A stretch of 64,000 nucleotides of DNA from an uncultured Bacteroidales bacterium (GTDB lineage Bacteria; Bacteroidota; Bacteroidia; Bacteroidales; Bacteroidaceae), in assembly GCA_902760345.1 (NCBI GenBank), contig CACWFY010000001.1, positions 1 through 64,000 on the forward strand, in the 5' to 3' direction. Made by a program: the position numbers and the translations under genes. Shown one piece after another: positions 17,038-25,715 of the stretch (position 1 is its first letter; each line of letters starts with the position of its first letter). Under the pieces are notes generated by a model. The model was not told the DNA's origin and made no database searches. It worked only from the letters and a program-made list of their open reading frames with translations.

Positions 17038-17808
17038 ATGAAAAAGATTTTCATGGCTCTTGCAGCCCTCGCAGTATTCACAACTGCTAATGCACAGACA
17101 CAGGAAAAGTGGTATGGTTCTAAGGAAGGCGGTTTTGCTATCACTTTCAACGCTAACCCCGTTCTGAACTATGTTGGTAACATGTTCAACGGTACCCAGA
17201 ATAACAGTGTAGCTGAGTTCAATGGTGTTGACGGTTTCAATGGTGGTGTTTCTATCACCGGTAAGTACTTCCTGAAGGACAACCTCGCTCTGGACCTCGG
17301 TGTTTCTGTTAACGACAATTACAACGTTACCAACAGCTACGCTGATGCTCAGGATGTTGAGAAGGTGACTTCTTATGGTCGTCAGGCTACTACTGCTTTC
17401 TTTGTAAAGGGAGGTGCTGAGTATCGTCTGTTCCCCGGCAAGCGTCTGCAGCCTATCTTCGGTGCAGCTGTGTTCTATCAGCACACTAACGCTTGGAACT
17501 TCACTAAGGTGACTGATGGTGACAACAAGGACAAGACTATTTATAACAACACTATTAGCGCTGCCGGTGGTGCCACCAATGCTGTTGGTTTGATCTTCAA
17601 TGTTGGTGTTGAGTATTTCATCATTCCTCAGATTTCTCTGGGTGCAAACATCGACCTCGGTGTTGCAAGACGCTGGGTTAAGGCTACTCAGGAGAACGAG
17701 CTGACTCCCGACGACAAGAGCGTTAACTATGCTCGCGTTTCAAGCAAGAACCTGAACTTCGCTACTCAGAAGTTTGGTGCTAACGTAACTCTGAACTTCT
17801 ACTTCTAA
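17038..17808 (+). CDS. Small outer-membrane beta-barrel protein
   Basis: 256 residues with a signal peptide (MKKIFMALAALAVFTTANAQ) and alternating amphipathic strands ending in the typical terminal Phe (VTLNFYF). It has an OmpW/opacity-like 8- to 10-strand layout: GFNGGVSITGKYFLKDNLALDLGVSV, AEYRLFPGKRLQPIFGAAVFY, FNVGVEYFIIPQISLGANIDLGVA. It has its own strong promoter, a long leader and a terminator, so it is probably an abundant monocistronic surface protein. Its function is unknown. Confidence 0.8.
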   Translation: MKKIFMALAALAVFTTANAQTQEKWYGSKEGGFAITFNANPVLNYVGNMFNGTQNNSVAEFNGVDGFNGGVSITGKYFLKDNLALDLGVSVNDNYNVTNSYADAQDVEKVTSYGRQATTAFFVKGGAEYRLFPGKRLQPIFGAAVFYQHTNAWNFTKVTDGDNKDKTIYNNTISAAGGATNAVGLIFNVGVEYFIIPQISLGANIDLGVARRWVKATQENELTPDDKSVNYARVSSKNLNFATQKFGANVTLNFYF

Positions 17809-17840
17809 ACAACGCGCTTTAGAAGCGAGAAATAAACTTA

Positions 17841-17870
17841 ATAGGTGTGTCTTTCGGCACACCTATTTTT
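17841..17870 (+). terminator. Intrinsic terminator of the 256-residue OMP gene
   Basis: ATAGGTGTG pairs with CACACCTAT around an 8-base loop, followed by TTTTT. Confidence 0.85.
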
Positions 17871-17953
17871 GTGTAATAAAGTGTGGTTTTCGCGTTTTAA
17901 GCCGACGCTTGCTTCCATTTTAGTACTTTTTGACAAAAATAGTCACGAAATTG

Positions 17954-17986
17954 TTTGGCATTATTCAAAAATTTTTCTTATATTTG
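17954..17986 (+). promoter_or_regulatory. Promoter of the 191-residue outer-membrane protein
   Basis: TTTG at 17954-17957 and TATATTTG at 17979-17986 are 21 bp apart, the same spacing as the promoter of the neighbouring OMP gene. Confidence 0.75.
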
Positions 17987-18005
17987 CAACGTCAACTCAA
18001 GGATA

Positions 18006-18028
18006 TTAAGTTAAGATTTATAAATATT
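18006..18028 (+). promoter_or_regulatory. Leader element shared by two outer-membrane-protein mRNAs (copy 2)
   Basis: TTAAGTTAAGATT then AAATATT, as at 16982-17004, ending 35 bases before the ATG at 18063. Confidence 0.5.
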
Positions 18029-18062
18029 ACCATTTTTATTGTTAAACTAAACCCAAATTATT

Positions 18063-18638
18063 ATGAAAAAGTTGTTTATGATTGCTGCCCTCATGGTAGC
18101 TACGTTAAGCGCAAATGCACAGAATGAACAGGGCGTGATTACACTGCAGCCTAAGGTTGGTATGAACCTCTCAACAATTACCGGTGATGGTGATCAGAAG
18201 ATGAAGTTTGGTCTTGTAGCAGGTGCTGAGGCTGAGTATGGCATTTCTGAGAACTTTGGTATTGATTTTGGCGTTCTGTATTCTATGGAAGGTTGCCGCT
18301 TCAAGGCCGATGGTGCGGATAAGTCTCTGTTCTGGAATCTTGACTACATCAACATCCCCATTCTGGCTCAGTTCTATCCAACTAAGGGCCTAGCTCTCAA
18401 AGCTGGTGTTCAGCCTGGTTTCAACGTACGTCACAAGGCTTCTTACGATGGTAACAGCGCAAACATGGATGGTGTTAACAGCTTCAACTTCTCTATTCCT
18501 GTAGGTCTGTCTTATGAGATTTCCAGCTTCGTTATCGACGCTCGTTACAACATCGGTATTACCAAGATTTTCAAGGATGCTGATCAGGGCCGTAACAGCA
18601 CCATCTCTCTTACTGTTGGTTACAAGTTCGCTCTCTAA
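18063..18638 (+). CDS. Porin-family outer-membrane beta-barrel (PorT-like fold)
   Basis: 191 residues. A signal peptide (MKKLFMIAALMVATLSANAQ) precedes an OMP_b-brl_2-type barrel: LQPKVGMNLSTITGDGD, FGLVAGAEAEYGISENFGIDFGVLYSMEG, YINIPILAQFYPTKGLALKAGVQPGFN, with a closing strand STISLTVGYKFAL. It belongs to the small Bacteroidetes barrels near PorT; ligand and role are unknown. It is monocistronic with a promoter resembling that of the preceding OMP gene, and ends in a bidirectional terminator. Confidence 0.8.
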   Translation: MKKLFMIAALMVATLSANAQNEQGVITLQPKVGMNLSTITGDGDQKMKFGLVAGAEAEYGISENFGIDFGVLYSMEGCRFKADGADKSLFWNLDYINIPILAQFYPTKGLALKAGVQPGFNVRHKASYDGNSANMDGVNSFNFSIPVGLSYEISSFVIDARYNIGITKIFKDADQGRNSTISLTVGYKFAL

Positions 18639-18651
18639 ACATTTATCAAAT

Positions 18652-18689
18652 AAAAAAAGGCGCTTCCAAAAACGGAAGCGCTTTTTTTT
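18652..18689. terminator. Bidirectional terminator between an OMP gene and the purine permease gene
   Basis: GCGCTTCC pairs with GGAAGCGC around AAAAAC, with an A-tract on the left and a T-tract on the right, serving both convergent genes. It touches the permease stop. Confidence 0.85.
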
Positions 18690-19971
18690 ATTCCAGTGGT
18701 TGTTGTGTCGAGCGGCGCCTGATCCAGTTGAGCCCGTTTTCGATGAATGAGAAGGCTACATAGGTGAAGAGGCCGATGATGATGCCATCGGTAATGCTGC
18801 CTGTGGCAGGCATTAGCAGGATGGTCAGGAAAGCCGGAATGGTCTCTACGGGTTTTGAGAGCTCTATGCGACGCACAGACCCGAAGAGGTAGAATCCTGC
18901 CATGACCATGATAGGTGCAGTAGCTGCTGATGGAATCGCCAGGAAGAGTGGCGCCATGAAGAGGCTGAGGATGAAACACAACGCAATGACAAGGGCTGTG
19001 AGTCCTGTGCGTCCTCCTTCTGCTACCCCTGTGGCACTCTCTACGTAGGTAGTCACCGTGCTGCATCCCAGACAGGCACCTGTCATGGTAGCAATGGCAT
19101 CCGAAAGCATAATGCTTCTCATGTGTGGAATACGTCCATTCTTACGTATATGTCCGGCGTTTGCCATTAGTCCTACGACAGACCCCAGTGTGTCGAAGAT
19201 GTCGAAGAACAGCATGGTGAGCACGCAGACCCATAAGTCGGGCGTCAGCAGTTCTTCCCATGAAAACTGGCAGAAGAGTGGGGCAGGCGACGTTGGCAAG
19301 CTGAATAGGCTGTCAGGTATTTGGGTCACACCTGCAGGTATTCCAGCTATGGTGACGATGATAATGCTCAGCAGCAGTCCGCCACGAATGCGCATAACGG
19401 TGAAGGCTCCTCCGAGCAATAGTCCAAGCAGGAAAAGCAGGGAGTTGGGATTGACCAGTGTATGGATGTGGTTGAAGATGGTGCCTTCAGCCAACAATCC
19501 GCTGTTCTTGAATCCGATGGTCGCAATAAAGAATCCGATACCTGCTGCAATGGCATATTTTAGTGATGCAGGCATCATGTCAAAGATCAGCTGTCGCAGG
19601 TTGCTCATACATAGCAGTACGAAGAGCAGACCCTCTATGAATACAGCGGTGAGTGCAAACTGCCAGCTGTATCCCAGTGAGATACATACCGTTTCTACGA
19701 AAAACAGGTTGAGTGCCAATCCTGGTGCCTGTCCGAAGGGACGCTTTGCCAGAAAGGCCATCAACAGTGTGCCGATGATAGCCGACAGCGTGGTGGCCGT
19801 CACCAGCGAGTCCATCGGATAGCCTTTTTCCGCAAGTGGTGCAAACATCACCGGCATGAGTGCCAGGATGTACGACATGCTGGTAAAGGTGGTCAGTCCT
19901 GCCAGTATTTCTGTTCTCAGGCTATGTTGGATGGTGGAGAATCCTACGAGTGATAGTATCTTCGCTTTCAT
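18688..19971 (-). CDS. NCS2-family purine permease, AzgA/PbuG-type
   Basis: 427 residues with about 12-14 membrane segments. AzgA-group signatures are LRTEILAGLTTFTSMSYILALMP near the N-terminus, GQAPGLALNLFF, GIGFFIATIGFKNSGL and the late FDIFDTLGSVVG. Members import hypoxanthine, guanine or adenine with protons. The start codon (19971) lies directly in a 7-bp-period array that also ends the upstream kinase gene. It is the last gene of the row mscS-like, kinase, permease. Confidence 0.9.
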   Translation of the reverse strand: MKAKILSLVGFSTIQHSLRTEILAGLTTFTSMSYILALMPVMFAPLAEKGYPMDSLVTATTLSAIIGTLLMAFLAKRPFGQAPGLALNLFFVETVCISLGYSWQFALTAVFIEGLLFVLLCMSNLRQLIFDMMPASLKYAIAAGIGFFIATIGFKNSGLLAEGTIFNHIHTLVNPNSLLFLLGLLLGGAFTVMRIRGGLLLSIIIVTIAGIPAGVTQIPDSLFSLPTSPAPLFCQFSWEELLTPDLWVCVLTMLFFDIFDTLGSVVGLMANAGHIRKNGRIPHMRSIMLSDAIATMTGACLGCSTVTTYVESATGVAEGGRTGLTALVIALCFILSLFMAPLFLAIPSAATAPIMVMAGFYLFGSVRRIELSKPVETIPAFLTILLMPATGSITDGIIIGLFTYVAFSFIENGLNWIRRRSTQQPLE

Positions 19972-19997
19972 AATTATGAATTATGCATGATGAATTG
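19970..19997. repeat. 7-bp-period degenerate array (ATTCATA type) at a gene junction
   Basis: On the minus strand ATTCATC, ATGCATA, ATTCATA, ATTATG. It supplies the end and stop codon of the histidine kinase (IHHA then stop) and the start codon of the permease. Confidence 0.8.
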
Positions 19998-21009
19998 GTA
20001 CGACAAGGTCGAACTTTGAGCCTCCGGTATAGTTGGTGTCAAGTATCAATGAACCACCGAGGCGTTCGGCTATCATGCGTGCAATGGTCAGGCCAAGGCC
20101 GATACCTTGCGAGAAATTGTCAAGCTTTGAGAAACGTTCGAAGATAAACTCCTTTTTGTCTTCGGGAATGCCGGGGCCTGTGTCGATTACTGAGAAGTGA
20201 AGCTGTTCGTCGTTCATGCCCAGACGTAGGGTGATGCTGCCCTCAGTAGTGAATTTAGCGGCATTGTCGAGGAGCTTGTTAAGGACAACATGAATCATGC
20301 GAGGATAGGTGTTCACTATCTGGTCCTCAGGAATGGTGCACTCGCTGTTCAACTTGACGCCTTTGGCAGCTGTCTGGCTGATGGAATCCATCGCTTGTGC
20401 TATGATAGTGATACCCAGTGAGGGCTCGGCTGGTGGCAGTTCGCTGTTACTCTCCAACTCGGAGATGAAGATAAGGTCGTCGAGAATCTTTGTCAGCAGA
20501 CGTGAGTTCTCCTCAATGCGCTGGCAACAGTCTATACGCTCCGCTTCAGAAATCTCTACGCCAGTCGTGGTCAGCAGTTGTGTAAACCCGTTGATAGCGT
20601 TGAGGGGTGTGCGTATCTCGTGGGTCATGCTCTGTATGAACGACGTCTTAGCTTTTGATGCCGCCTCCGCCCTGTCTCGCTCGATGGCCAGCTGCTTGTT
20701 TTGCGCCACCACGACGTTGCGCTCTCGCTGTAGTTGCTGGTTTTTTAGCTCCAGTCTGCGAGTCCATCGGCCATTGACTGCCAGGAATGCCAGTAGTGCC
20801 ACGATACCCAATATCATGGCCACACCGCCCGTCGTGAAGCGTGAGCGTTGCAGCAGTAGCTCGTTTTGCGTCTTCAGTTCGTTGAGGTCGCTGGTCGTAT
20901 CGCCCCTTGCCTGGCCATATTGGCTGGTCGTCGTTATGGTGAGGATGAGTGCTGTCATCAGCATGATTCTCACTAGGCGCTGTCCAGTCTTTCTTATCAG
21001 TTCTCTCAT
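19981..21009 (-). CDS. Membrane-bound sensor histidine kinase
   Basis: 342 residues with two membrane helices (about 14-30 and 62-79), a short extracytoplasmic loop, a coiled coil (85-120), HisKA with the intact H-box SMTHEIRTPLN (His130), and HATPase_c with N-box LLDNAAKF, G1 DTGPGIP, F-box FERF and G2 GIGLGLTIA. It should autophosphorylate and pass phosphate to a response regulator not present here. The signal is unknown because the sensing loop is only about 30 residues. It lies between the MscS-like gene and the purine permease, all on one strand. Confidence 0.9.
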   Translation of the reverse strand: MRELIRKTGQRLVRIMLMTALILTITTTSQYGQARGDTTSDLNELKTQNELLLQRSRFTTGGVAMILGIVALLAFLAVNGRWTRRLELKNQQLQRERNVVVAQNKQLAIERDRAEAASKAKTSFIQSMTHEIRTPLNAINGFTQLLTTTGVEISEAERIDCCQRIEENSRLLTKILDDLIFISELESNSELPPAEPSLGITIIAQAMDSISQTAAKGVKLNSECTIPEDQIVNTYPRMIHVVLNKLLDNAAKFTTEGSITLRLGMNDEQLHFSVIDTGPGIPEDKKEFIFERFSKLDNFSQGIGLGLTIARMIAERLGGSLILDTNYTGGSKFDLVVPIHHA

Positions 21010-21019
21010 ATCTATGGTT

Positions 21020-21050
21020 ATGGTTAATTCTTAACTCCTAATTCTTAATA
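21020..21050. repeat. 7-bp-period degenerate array (ATTCTTA type) at a gene junction
   Basis: ATTCTTA, ACTCCTA, ATTCTTA lie between the MscS-like gene and the histidine kinase gene. The MscS-like stop codon falls inside. Confidence 0.75.
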
Positions 21051-23368
21051 TGCACATCCTGCTGAGGAAACGGAATCTCGATACCGTTCTTGTTTAGCGT
21101 GTCGTAGATGGCCGACAGCGTCTGACTGATGATGATGCTGCGCATCAGTGGCTCTACCCAGATGAAAAGTCTGAAGTTGACGCTCGAGTCGCCCAGTTCG
21201 TAGACACGTGCTGTGATGGTTTTCTCAGGGTCTATACCCTCTAGGTGCAGGTCGTTGATGGTGTTCTCTACCAGTTCCTTCACCTGTGCGAGGTTCGAGC
21301 CATAGGCCACGCCGAAGGGAATGATCTGCAACACGAACTCGTGGTTGCGCGTCAGATTCTTGTAGTTCTTGGTGAACAGCTGCGAGTTCTGGAATGTGAT
21401 AACTTCACCGGTCAGTGCCTCCACCACTGTTGAGGTATAGCTGATACTGACCACCTTTCCCGTAGTGTCGTCGACCTGTATGAGGTCGCCTACCTTGATA
21501 CGTCCCGTCATCAGCGTGATACCGTAGTAGATATTCTCGATGATGTCTTTCGAAGCGAAACCGATACCTGTCGACAAGCCTCCCGTGACTACCAGTAGCC
21601 ACTCCATCGACACACCGAGGATAGTCATGGTAATCAGGAACCATGTTCCCCAGATGACAACCTGCAGTACGTTTCTGCCCATCACTTCACGGCTGGCAGC
21701 AGTTTCAGGATCTTTAATCTCGAAGTGCATGCGCATCAGTTTCAGGATGGTGCGGTTGACGTAGGCGAAGAAGAACCACAGGCTGATCACCATTGCCAGG
21801 CTGATGATGCTCAGCTTCATGTTTTTCATGTCTATGAAGTAGGTCTTGAAGATGCGCCAGCAGAGGTCGCTGAGGTTAAATACGTCTGCCGCCCAGTAGA
21901 TGCTGATCATCAGCGAGGCTACGCCCAATATCGGCAGTAGCACCTGGTAGCACAGATAGTAGAACCATGTCTGTGTGACGGGCCTCTCCGCCAGACGGTG
22001 CTTCACGCTATATAGTTTCATGTACTGGCTCACGCAGGTGATGGTCAGTATGCATGTCAGCTGCATTACCCACCATATCAGTATCTGTACGGCCATCAGT
22101 GTGTATCCTGTCCACGAGCATACCACGCTGGTTAGGAATACCATCAGCGAGATATAGGTGTAGAACATGTCCGACCTCGGCACGTTTTTGTTGTGTCGTC
22201 TGATGACGTTCCACTGCCATAGTGCACAGATTAGCAGGATAGGTGGAAAGAGTATGTTGACCAACTCGTTAGGGATAAGTATAATGCGGAATCCGATGAC
22301 CAGGAATCCTACTGTCAGCAGAGGGGTATAGATGCGGAAAGCGCTCTTGATCTGGTCACCCCTGACGCGTAGTAGCAGCGAGATGAGTATGACGCCTAAT
22401 AGCCACGCATATTCCACCAGCAGGTTTGCCGCCATGATAAAGAAGTTCTGGTCGGTGATGGCCAGTGTGATACCCAGTATCAGTGCGAAGGTAATGGTCG
22501 TAGTGGCCAGTGTGATGCAGGTGCGCTTCTTTATAAACTCGTCGGTGCGCAGTCGCTTAGGCACGAGGTATCGTATCAGCGCAAAGTTCATCAGCGACGC
22601 AAGGATGGCGTAGAAGATGGTCGAGAACAGCAGGCCGAATATCCAGCGGCTGTCCCATTGCGAACTGTCGTTGGGTTGGTATTTTTTCTTGACAGTACGC
22701 TGCATGGTCCGCCAGTAGCGTCCCCATTCCTTGATGATGGTCAAATAAGAGTCGCCGCCATTGCGGAAGATGTTTGTCTGTATGTCGTTATACCGCTTGT
22801 GGGCATAGTCGTTCAGTCGTGCCAGTCGTTGCTCCGTGAAGTCGTAGTAGCGTATGTAGTCCTTCAGCGTCGCGCGGTTTTCGTCCAGCGAGTTGCGTAT
22901 GTTGGTTGCGAGCGTCATACAGACGTTGCGGTCTATCTTTGCACGGTCGTCCAGCAAGGTTACAGGCATGGCTTTCAGCGACCCTATCAGCGAGTCGTAG
23001 CGTGCTATCTCGCTTTCTGCCTTTTCCAGGAACTGGTTGAATGGCAACTGCTGTCGCTGGAATTCGCGATACTGCTCGGTGGCCTCGTGGCAGGCATAGG
23101 TCAGGTCGAAAACGTAGTCCAGATTCTGTGAGTATAGCATCAGCGAGTTCTGGTTCGAGTGCTGCATGGTTTCCATCAGCCGTTGTCTCACACGCTCGCT
23201 CTGCTTTTTGTTCATCTCTATCTGTTGCGACAGTTCACGGTGATGGTGCGTCAGCTCGCTACGCAGTATTTCCAGTGTCTGCTGCAGGTCTTTTTCCTTC
23301 AGCACAGCATTGGCTGTCAGCGTGGTAAGCATTACCATCAGTATGGTCAGTAAGCGTTTCATTGTCAT
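21038..23368 (-). CDS. Large MscS-family mechanosensitive channel
   Basis: 776 residues with a signal peptide, a periplasmic coiled-coil-rich domain (about 22-235), eight or so membrane helices (240-590), then the MscS core: pore helix region LLVVTGGLSTGIGFASKDIIENIYYGITLMTGRIKVGD and a beta domain with IQVDDTTGKVVSISYTSTVV. The size resembles MscK/YjeP-type channels. It opens under membrane tension to release solutes. The last residues (DVHIKN) run into a 7-bp-period array. It heads the row ending in the purine permease and has a promoter divergent from the kinase gene at 23469. Confidence 0.9.
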   Translation of the reverse strand: MTMKRLLTILMVMLTTLTANAVLKEKDLQQTLEILRSELTHHHRELSQQIEMNKKQSERVRQRLMETMQHSNQNSLMLYSQNLDYVFDLTYACHEATEQYREFQRQQLPFNQFLEKAESEIARYDSLIGSLKAMPVTLLDDRAKIDRNVCMTLATNIRNSLDENRATLKDYIRYYDFTEQRLARLNDYAHKRYNDIQTNIFRNGGDSYLTIIKEWGRYWRTMQRTVKKKYQPNDSSQWDSRWIFGLLFSTIFYAILASLMNFALIRYLVPKRLRTDEFIKKRTCITLATTTITFALILGITLAITDQNFFIMAANLLVEYAWLLGVILISLLLRVRGDQIKSAFRIYTPLLTVGFLVIGFRIILIPNELVNILFPPILLICALWQWNVIRRHNKNVPRSDMFYTYISLMVFLTSVVCSWTGYTLMAVQILIWWVMQLTCILTITCVSQYMKLYSVKHRLAERPVTQTWFYYLCYQVLLPILGVASLMISIYWAADVFNLSDLCWRIFKTYFIDMKNMKLSIISLAMVISLWFFFAYVNRTILKLMRMHFEIKDPETAASREVMGRNVLQVVIWGTWFLITMTILGVSMEWLLVVTGGLSTGIGFASKDIIENIYYGITLMTGRIKVGDLIQVDDTTGKVVSISYTSTVVEALTGEVITFQNSQLFTKNYKNLTRNHEFVLQIIPFGVAYGSNLAQVKELVENTINDLHLEGIDPEKTITARVYELGDSSVNFRLFIWVEPLMRSIIISQTLSAIYDTLNKNGIEIPFPQQDVHIKN

Positions 23369-23387
23369 TCTGTGTATGTTTTGCGTG

Positions 23388-23457
23388 CAAAGTTACAAAA
23401 TAATTCCTAATTCTTCATTCTAAATTCCTAATTTATTTGTATCTTTGCAGTGTTAAA
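23388..23457. promoter_or_regulatory. Divergent promoters: MscS-like gene and hexosamine-kinase gene
   Basis: The minus strand has TAACTTTG at 23388-23395. The plus strand has TATCTTTG at 23450-23457, 12 bp before the ATG at 23469. A 7-bp array lies between them, as in the radA divergent promoter region. Confidence 0.65.
23401..23442. repeat. 7-bp-period degenerate array (ATTCCTA type)
   Basis: ATTCCTA, ATTCTTC, ATTCTAA, ATTCCTA, ATTTATT occur in succession between two divergent promoters. Confidence 0.8.
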
Positions 23458-23468
23458 CCTTTAAAGAT

Positions 23469-24371
23469 ATGATGATACTCATTGCAGATAGCGGAAGCAC
23501 TAAGACTGATTGGACCCTTCTCCACTCGTCCGTACGTCAGGGTGGCAACGTTGTTGTCGCCACGTTTCACACCCAGGGCATCACCCCTGTTCACCAGACA
23601 GCAGGTGATATTCGCCAGATTCTCACTGTCGAGCTGTTGCCGCAGCTTTCCACGTTCCCGCGTTCCAAGCTTATCGAACTGGGACTGCTCGAGAGTCCAT
23701 TGCTGCAAGGCATGAGCGTGTTCTTCTATGGTAGTGGCTGTACGCCCGACCAGGTGCCGATGATGTCGCAGCTCATTGCCGAAGTGCTGTCGGCGAAGAC
23801 CGTCGAGGTACATAGCGACCTGACGGCAGCGGCCCGTGCGCTGTGTCAGCACGAGGCAGGCATTGCCTGTATCCTCGGCACGGGTGCTAATAGTTGTCTG
23901 TACGACGGCACGCAGATAGTACAAAACACGCCGCCGCTGGGTTATATCCTTGGCGACGAGGGCAGTGGTGCCGTGTTGGGCCGTTCGTTCCTCAATGCCA
24001 TCTTCAAGGATCCTGCTTTGGCCGATGTTCGCGACGAGTTCCTGAAGGCTAACAAGATGCAGATGAAGGATGTCATTCAGCGTGTCTACCGCCAACCGAT
24101 GGCAAACCGCTGGCTGGCCTCGTTGTCACCGTTCATCCACGACCATCTGTCACATCCCGCCATCCGCACGTTGGTGGTCGACAACTTCCGCCTCTTCTTG
24201 CGTCGCAACGTGGTGCCCTACCACCGTCCCGACCTGCCCGTCGGCTGTGTGGGTTCTGTAGCCAGTATCTACCAGCCACAACTCGAGGAGGCCGCCTTGG
24301 CCGAAGGTTTTACCATTGGCCGCATCTTGCAGAGCCCTATGGAGGGTCTCCTGCAGTATCATGAGGCGTGA
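23469..24371 (+). CDS. BadF/BadG-type ATPase, N-acetylglucosamine-kinase-like
   Basis: 300 residues. The actin-like ATPase fold shows phosphate-1 motif LIADSGSTKTDWTL, then VHSDLTAAARAL, the adenosine-side GTGANSCLYDG and LGDEGSGAVLGR. This is the short Bacteroidetes form of eukaryote-like N-acetylglucosamine kinase, presumed to phosphorylate a hexosamine or related sugar in the cytosol; the substrate is not visible from sequence. The start may be either of the two tandem ATGs at 23469. The GH5 lipoprotein gene follows 29 bp later, so the pair may serve one glycan. Confidence 0.82.
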   Translation: MMILIADSGSTKTDWTLLHSSVRQGGNVVVATFHTQGITPVHQTAGDIRQILTVELLPQLSTFPRSKLIELGLLESPLLQGMSVFFYGSGCTPDQVPMMSQLIAEVLSAKTVEVHSDLTAAARALCQHEAGIACILGTGANSCLYDGTQIVQNTPPLGYILGDEGSGAVLGRSFLNAIFKDPALADVRDEFLKANKMQMKDVIQRVYRQPMANRWLASLSPFIHDHLSHPAIRTLVVDNFRLFLRRNVVPYHRPDLPVGCVGSVASIYQPQLEEAALAEGFTIGRILQSPMEGLLQYHEA

Positions 24372-24375
24372 ATAG

Positions 24376-24401
24376 CCCTGAAACTTGAATCTTGAAACCA
24401 A
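24376..24401. repeat. 7-bp-period degenerate array (CTTGAAA type) at a gene junction
   Basis: CTGAAAC, TTGAATC, TTGAAAC, CAATG sit between the sugar kinase and the GH5 gene and run up to its ATG. The array is short, about three units. Confidence 0.6.
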
Positions 24402-25696
24402 TGAAAAAGCTCCTGCTACTCATAGCCGTGGCACTGACGGTGCTGGCAGCCTGCCATCAGCCCGCTGCTGATGCTGGCTTCGTGCGTGTCGAGAACGGAC
24501 ATTTTGTACGCAATGGTATACCTTATTACTATGTGGGCACCAACTTCTGGTATGGCGCTATTCTCGGCTCTGAGGGGCAGGGAGGCGACCGCCAGCGCCT
24601 CTGCCGCGAACTTGACGAGATGAAGCGCATGGGTATTGACAACCTGCGCATTCTTGTTGGTGCTGATGGTCCGCGTGGTGTGAAGACCAAGGTCGAGCCC
24701 ACGCTGCAGGTGGAGCCTGGCGTCTATAACGATACCCTCTTGGCAGGTCTCGACTATCTGCTTCAGGAGATGGGCAAGCGCCAGATGTTGGCCGTGCTCT
24801 ACCTGAATAACTCATGGGAGTGGAGTGGGGGGTATGGCTTCTACCTCGAGCATGCTGGCTTGGGCCCTCAGCCGCGTCCCGACGACGTAGGCTATCCTGC
24901 CTTCATGGAGGCTATGGCGAAGTATGCTACCAACGACCGGGCCCACCAGCTGTTCTACGACCATGTGCGTTTCGTTCTCTCGCGTACAAACCGCTATACC
25001 GGCATCAAATATACTGACGATCCAGCCATCATGTCGTGGCAGATAGGCAACGAGCCGCGAGCTTTTTCTCGCGAGGCCTTGCCCGCTTTTGAGAAGTGGT
25101 TGGCTGAGGCTTCTGCCCTCATTCGTTCGCTTGATAAGAATCATCTAATTTCCATTGGCAGCGAGGGTGCCTGGGGCTGCGAGGGCGACTACGACTGCTA
25201 TGAGCGCATTTGTAGCGACCCCAACGTTGACTATTGCAATGTCCATCTGTGGCCCTACAATTGGGGATGGGCCAAACCCGACTCGCTGGTTGAGCATTTG
25301 CAGCGTTCGTGCGAGAATACCAAGGAATATATAGACCGCCACTTGGCTATCTGTGACAAGCTGAACAAGCCGTTGGTGATGGAGGAGTTTGGCTATCCGC
25401 GCGATGGCTTCCGCTTCTCGCTGGATACGCCTACCAAAGGGCGCGACGGCTACTACCGCTACGTCTTCTCGCTGGTGGCCGACAATGCCCTGCAGGGAGG
25501 CCATTTCGCCGGTTGTAATTTCTGGGGGTGGGGCGGCTTCGCTGTTCCTCGTCACGAGCAGTGGCAGGTCGGTGACCCCTATACTGGTGATCCTGCCCAG
25601 GAAGCCCAGGGTCTCAACAGTGTCTTCGTTACCGACACTTCCACCCTTGCTGTTGTTCGTCAGCAGGTCGAGCGTCTGCGCCCCTTAGCGCCTTGA
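24401..25696 (+). CDS. GH5 beta-mannanase-like lipoprotein (GH5_7 type)
   Basis: 431 residues from the ATG at 24401; the longer frame begins at a TTG within an array. The lipoprotein signal ends AVALTVLAACH (Cys18). The GH5 barrel carries the acid/base Glu218 in MSWQIGNEPRAFS and the nucleophile Glu329 in VMEEFGYPRDG. The opening segment HFVRNGIPYYYVGTNFWYGA and the layout fit the endo-beta-1,4-mannanase subfamily. It would act at the cell surface or periplasm on mannans or beta-mannose oligosaccharides. It is paired with the BadF-type kinase and is separate from the main mannan locus at 38-50 kb. Confidence 0.88.
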   Translation: MKKLLLLIAVALTVLAACHQPAADAGFVRVENGHFVRNGIPYYYVGTNFWYGAILGSEGQGGDRQRLCRELDEMKRMGIDNLRILVGADGPRGVKTKVEPTLQVEPGVYNDTLLAGLDYLLQEMGKRQMLAVLYLNNSWEWSGGYGFYLEHAGLGPQPRPDDVGYPAFMEAMAKYATNDRAHQLFYDHVRFVLSRTNRYTGIKYTDDPAIMSWQIGNEPRAFSREALPAFEKWLAEASALIRSLDKNHLISIGSEGAWGCEGDYDCYERICSDPNVDYCNVHLWPYNWGWAKPDSLVEHLQRSCENTKEYIDRHLAICDKLNKPLVMEEFGYPRDGFRFSLDTPTKGRDGYYRYVFSLVADNALQGGHFAGCNFWGWGGFAVPRHEQWQVGDPYTGDPAQEAQGLNSVFVTDTSTLAVVRQQVERLRPLAP

Positions 25697-25715
25697 GCTC
25701 CCACTGCTTCTCTCT

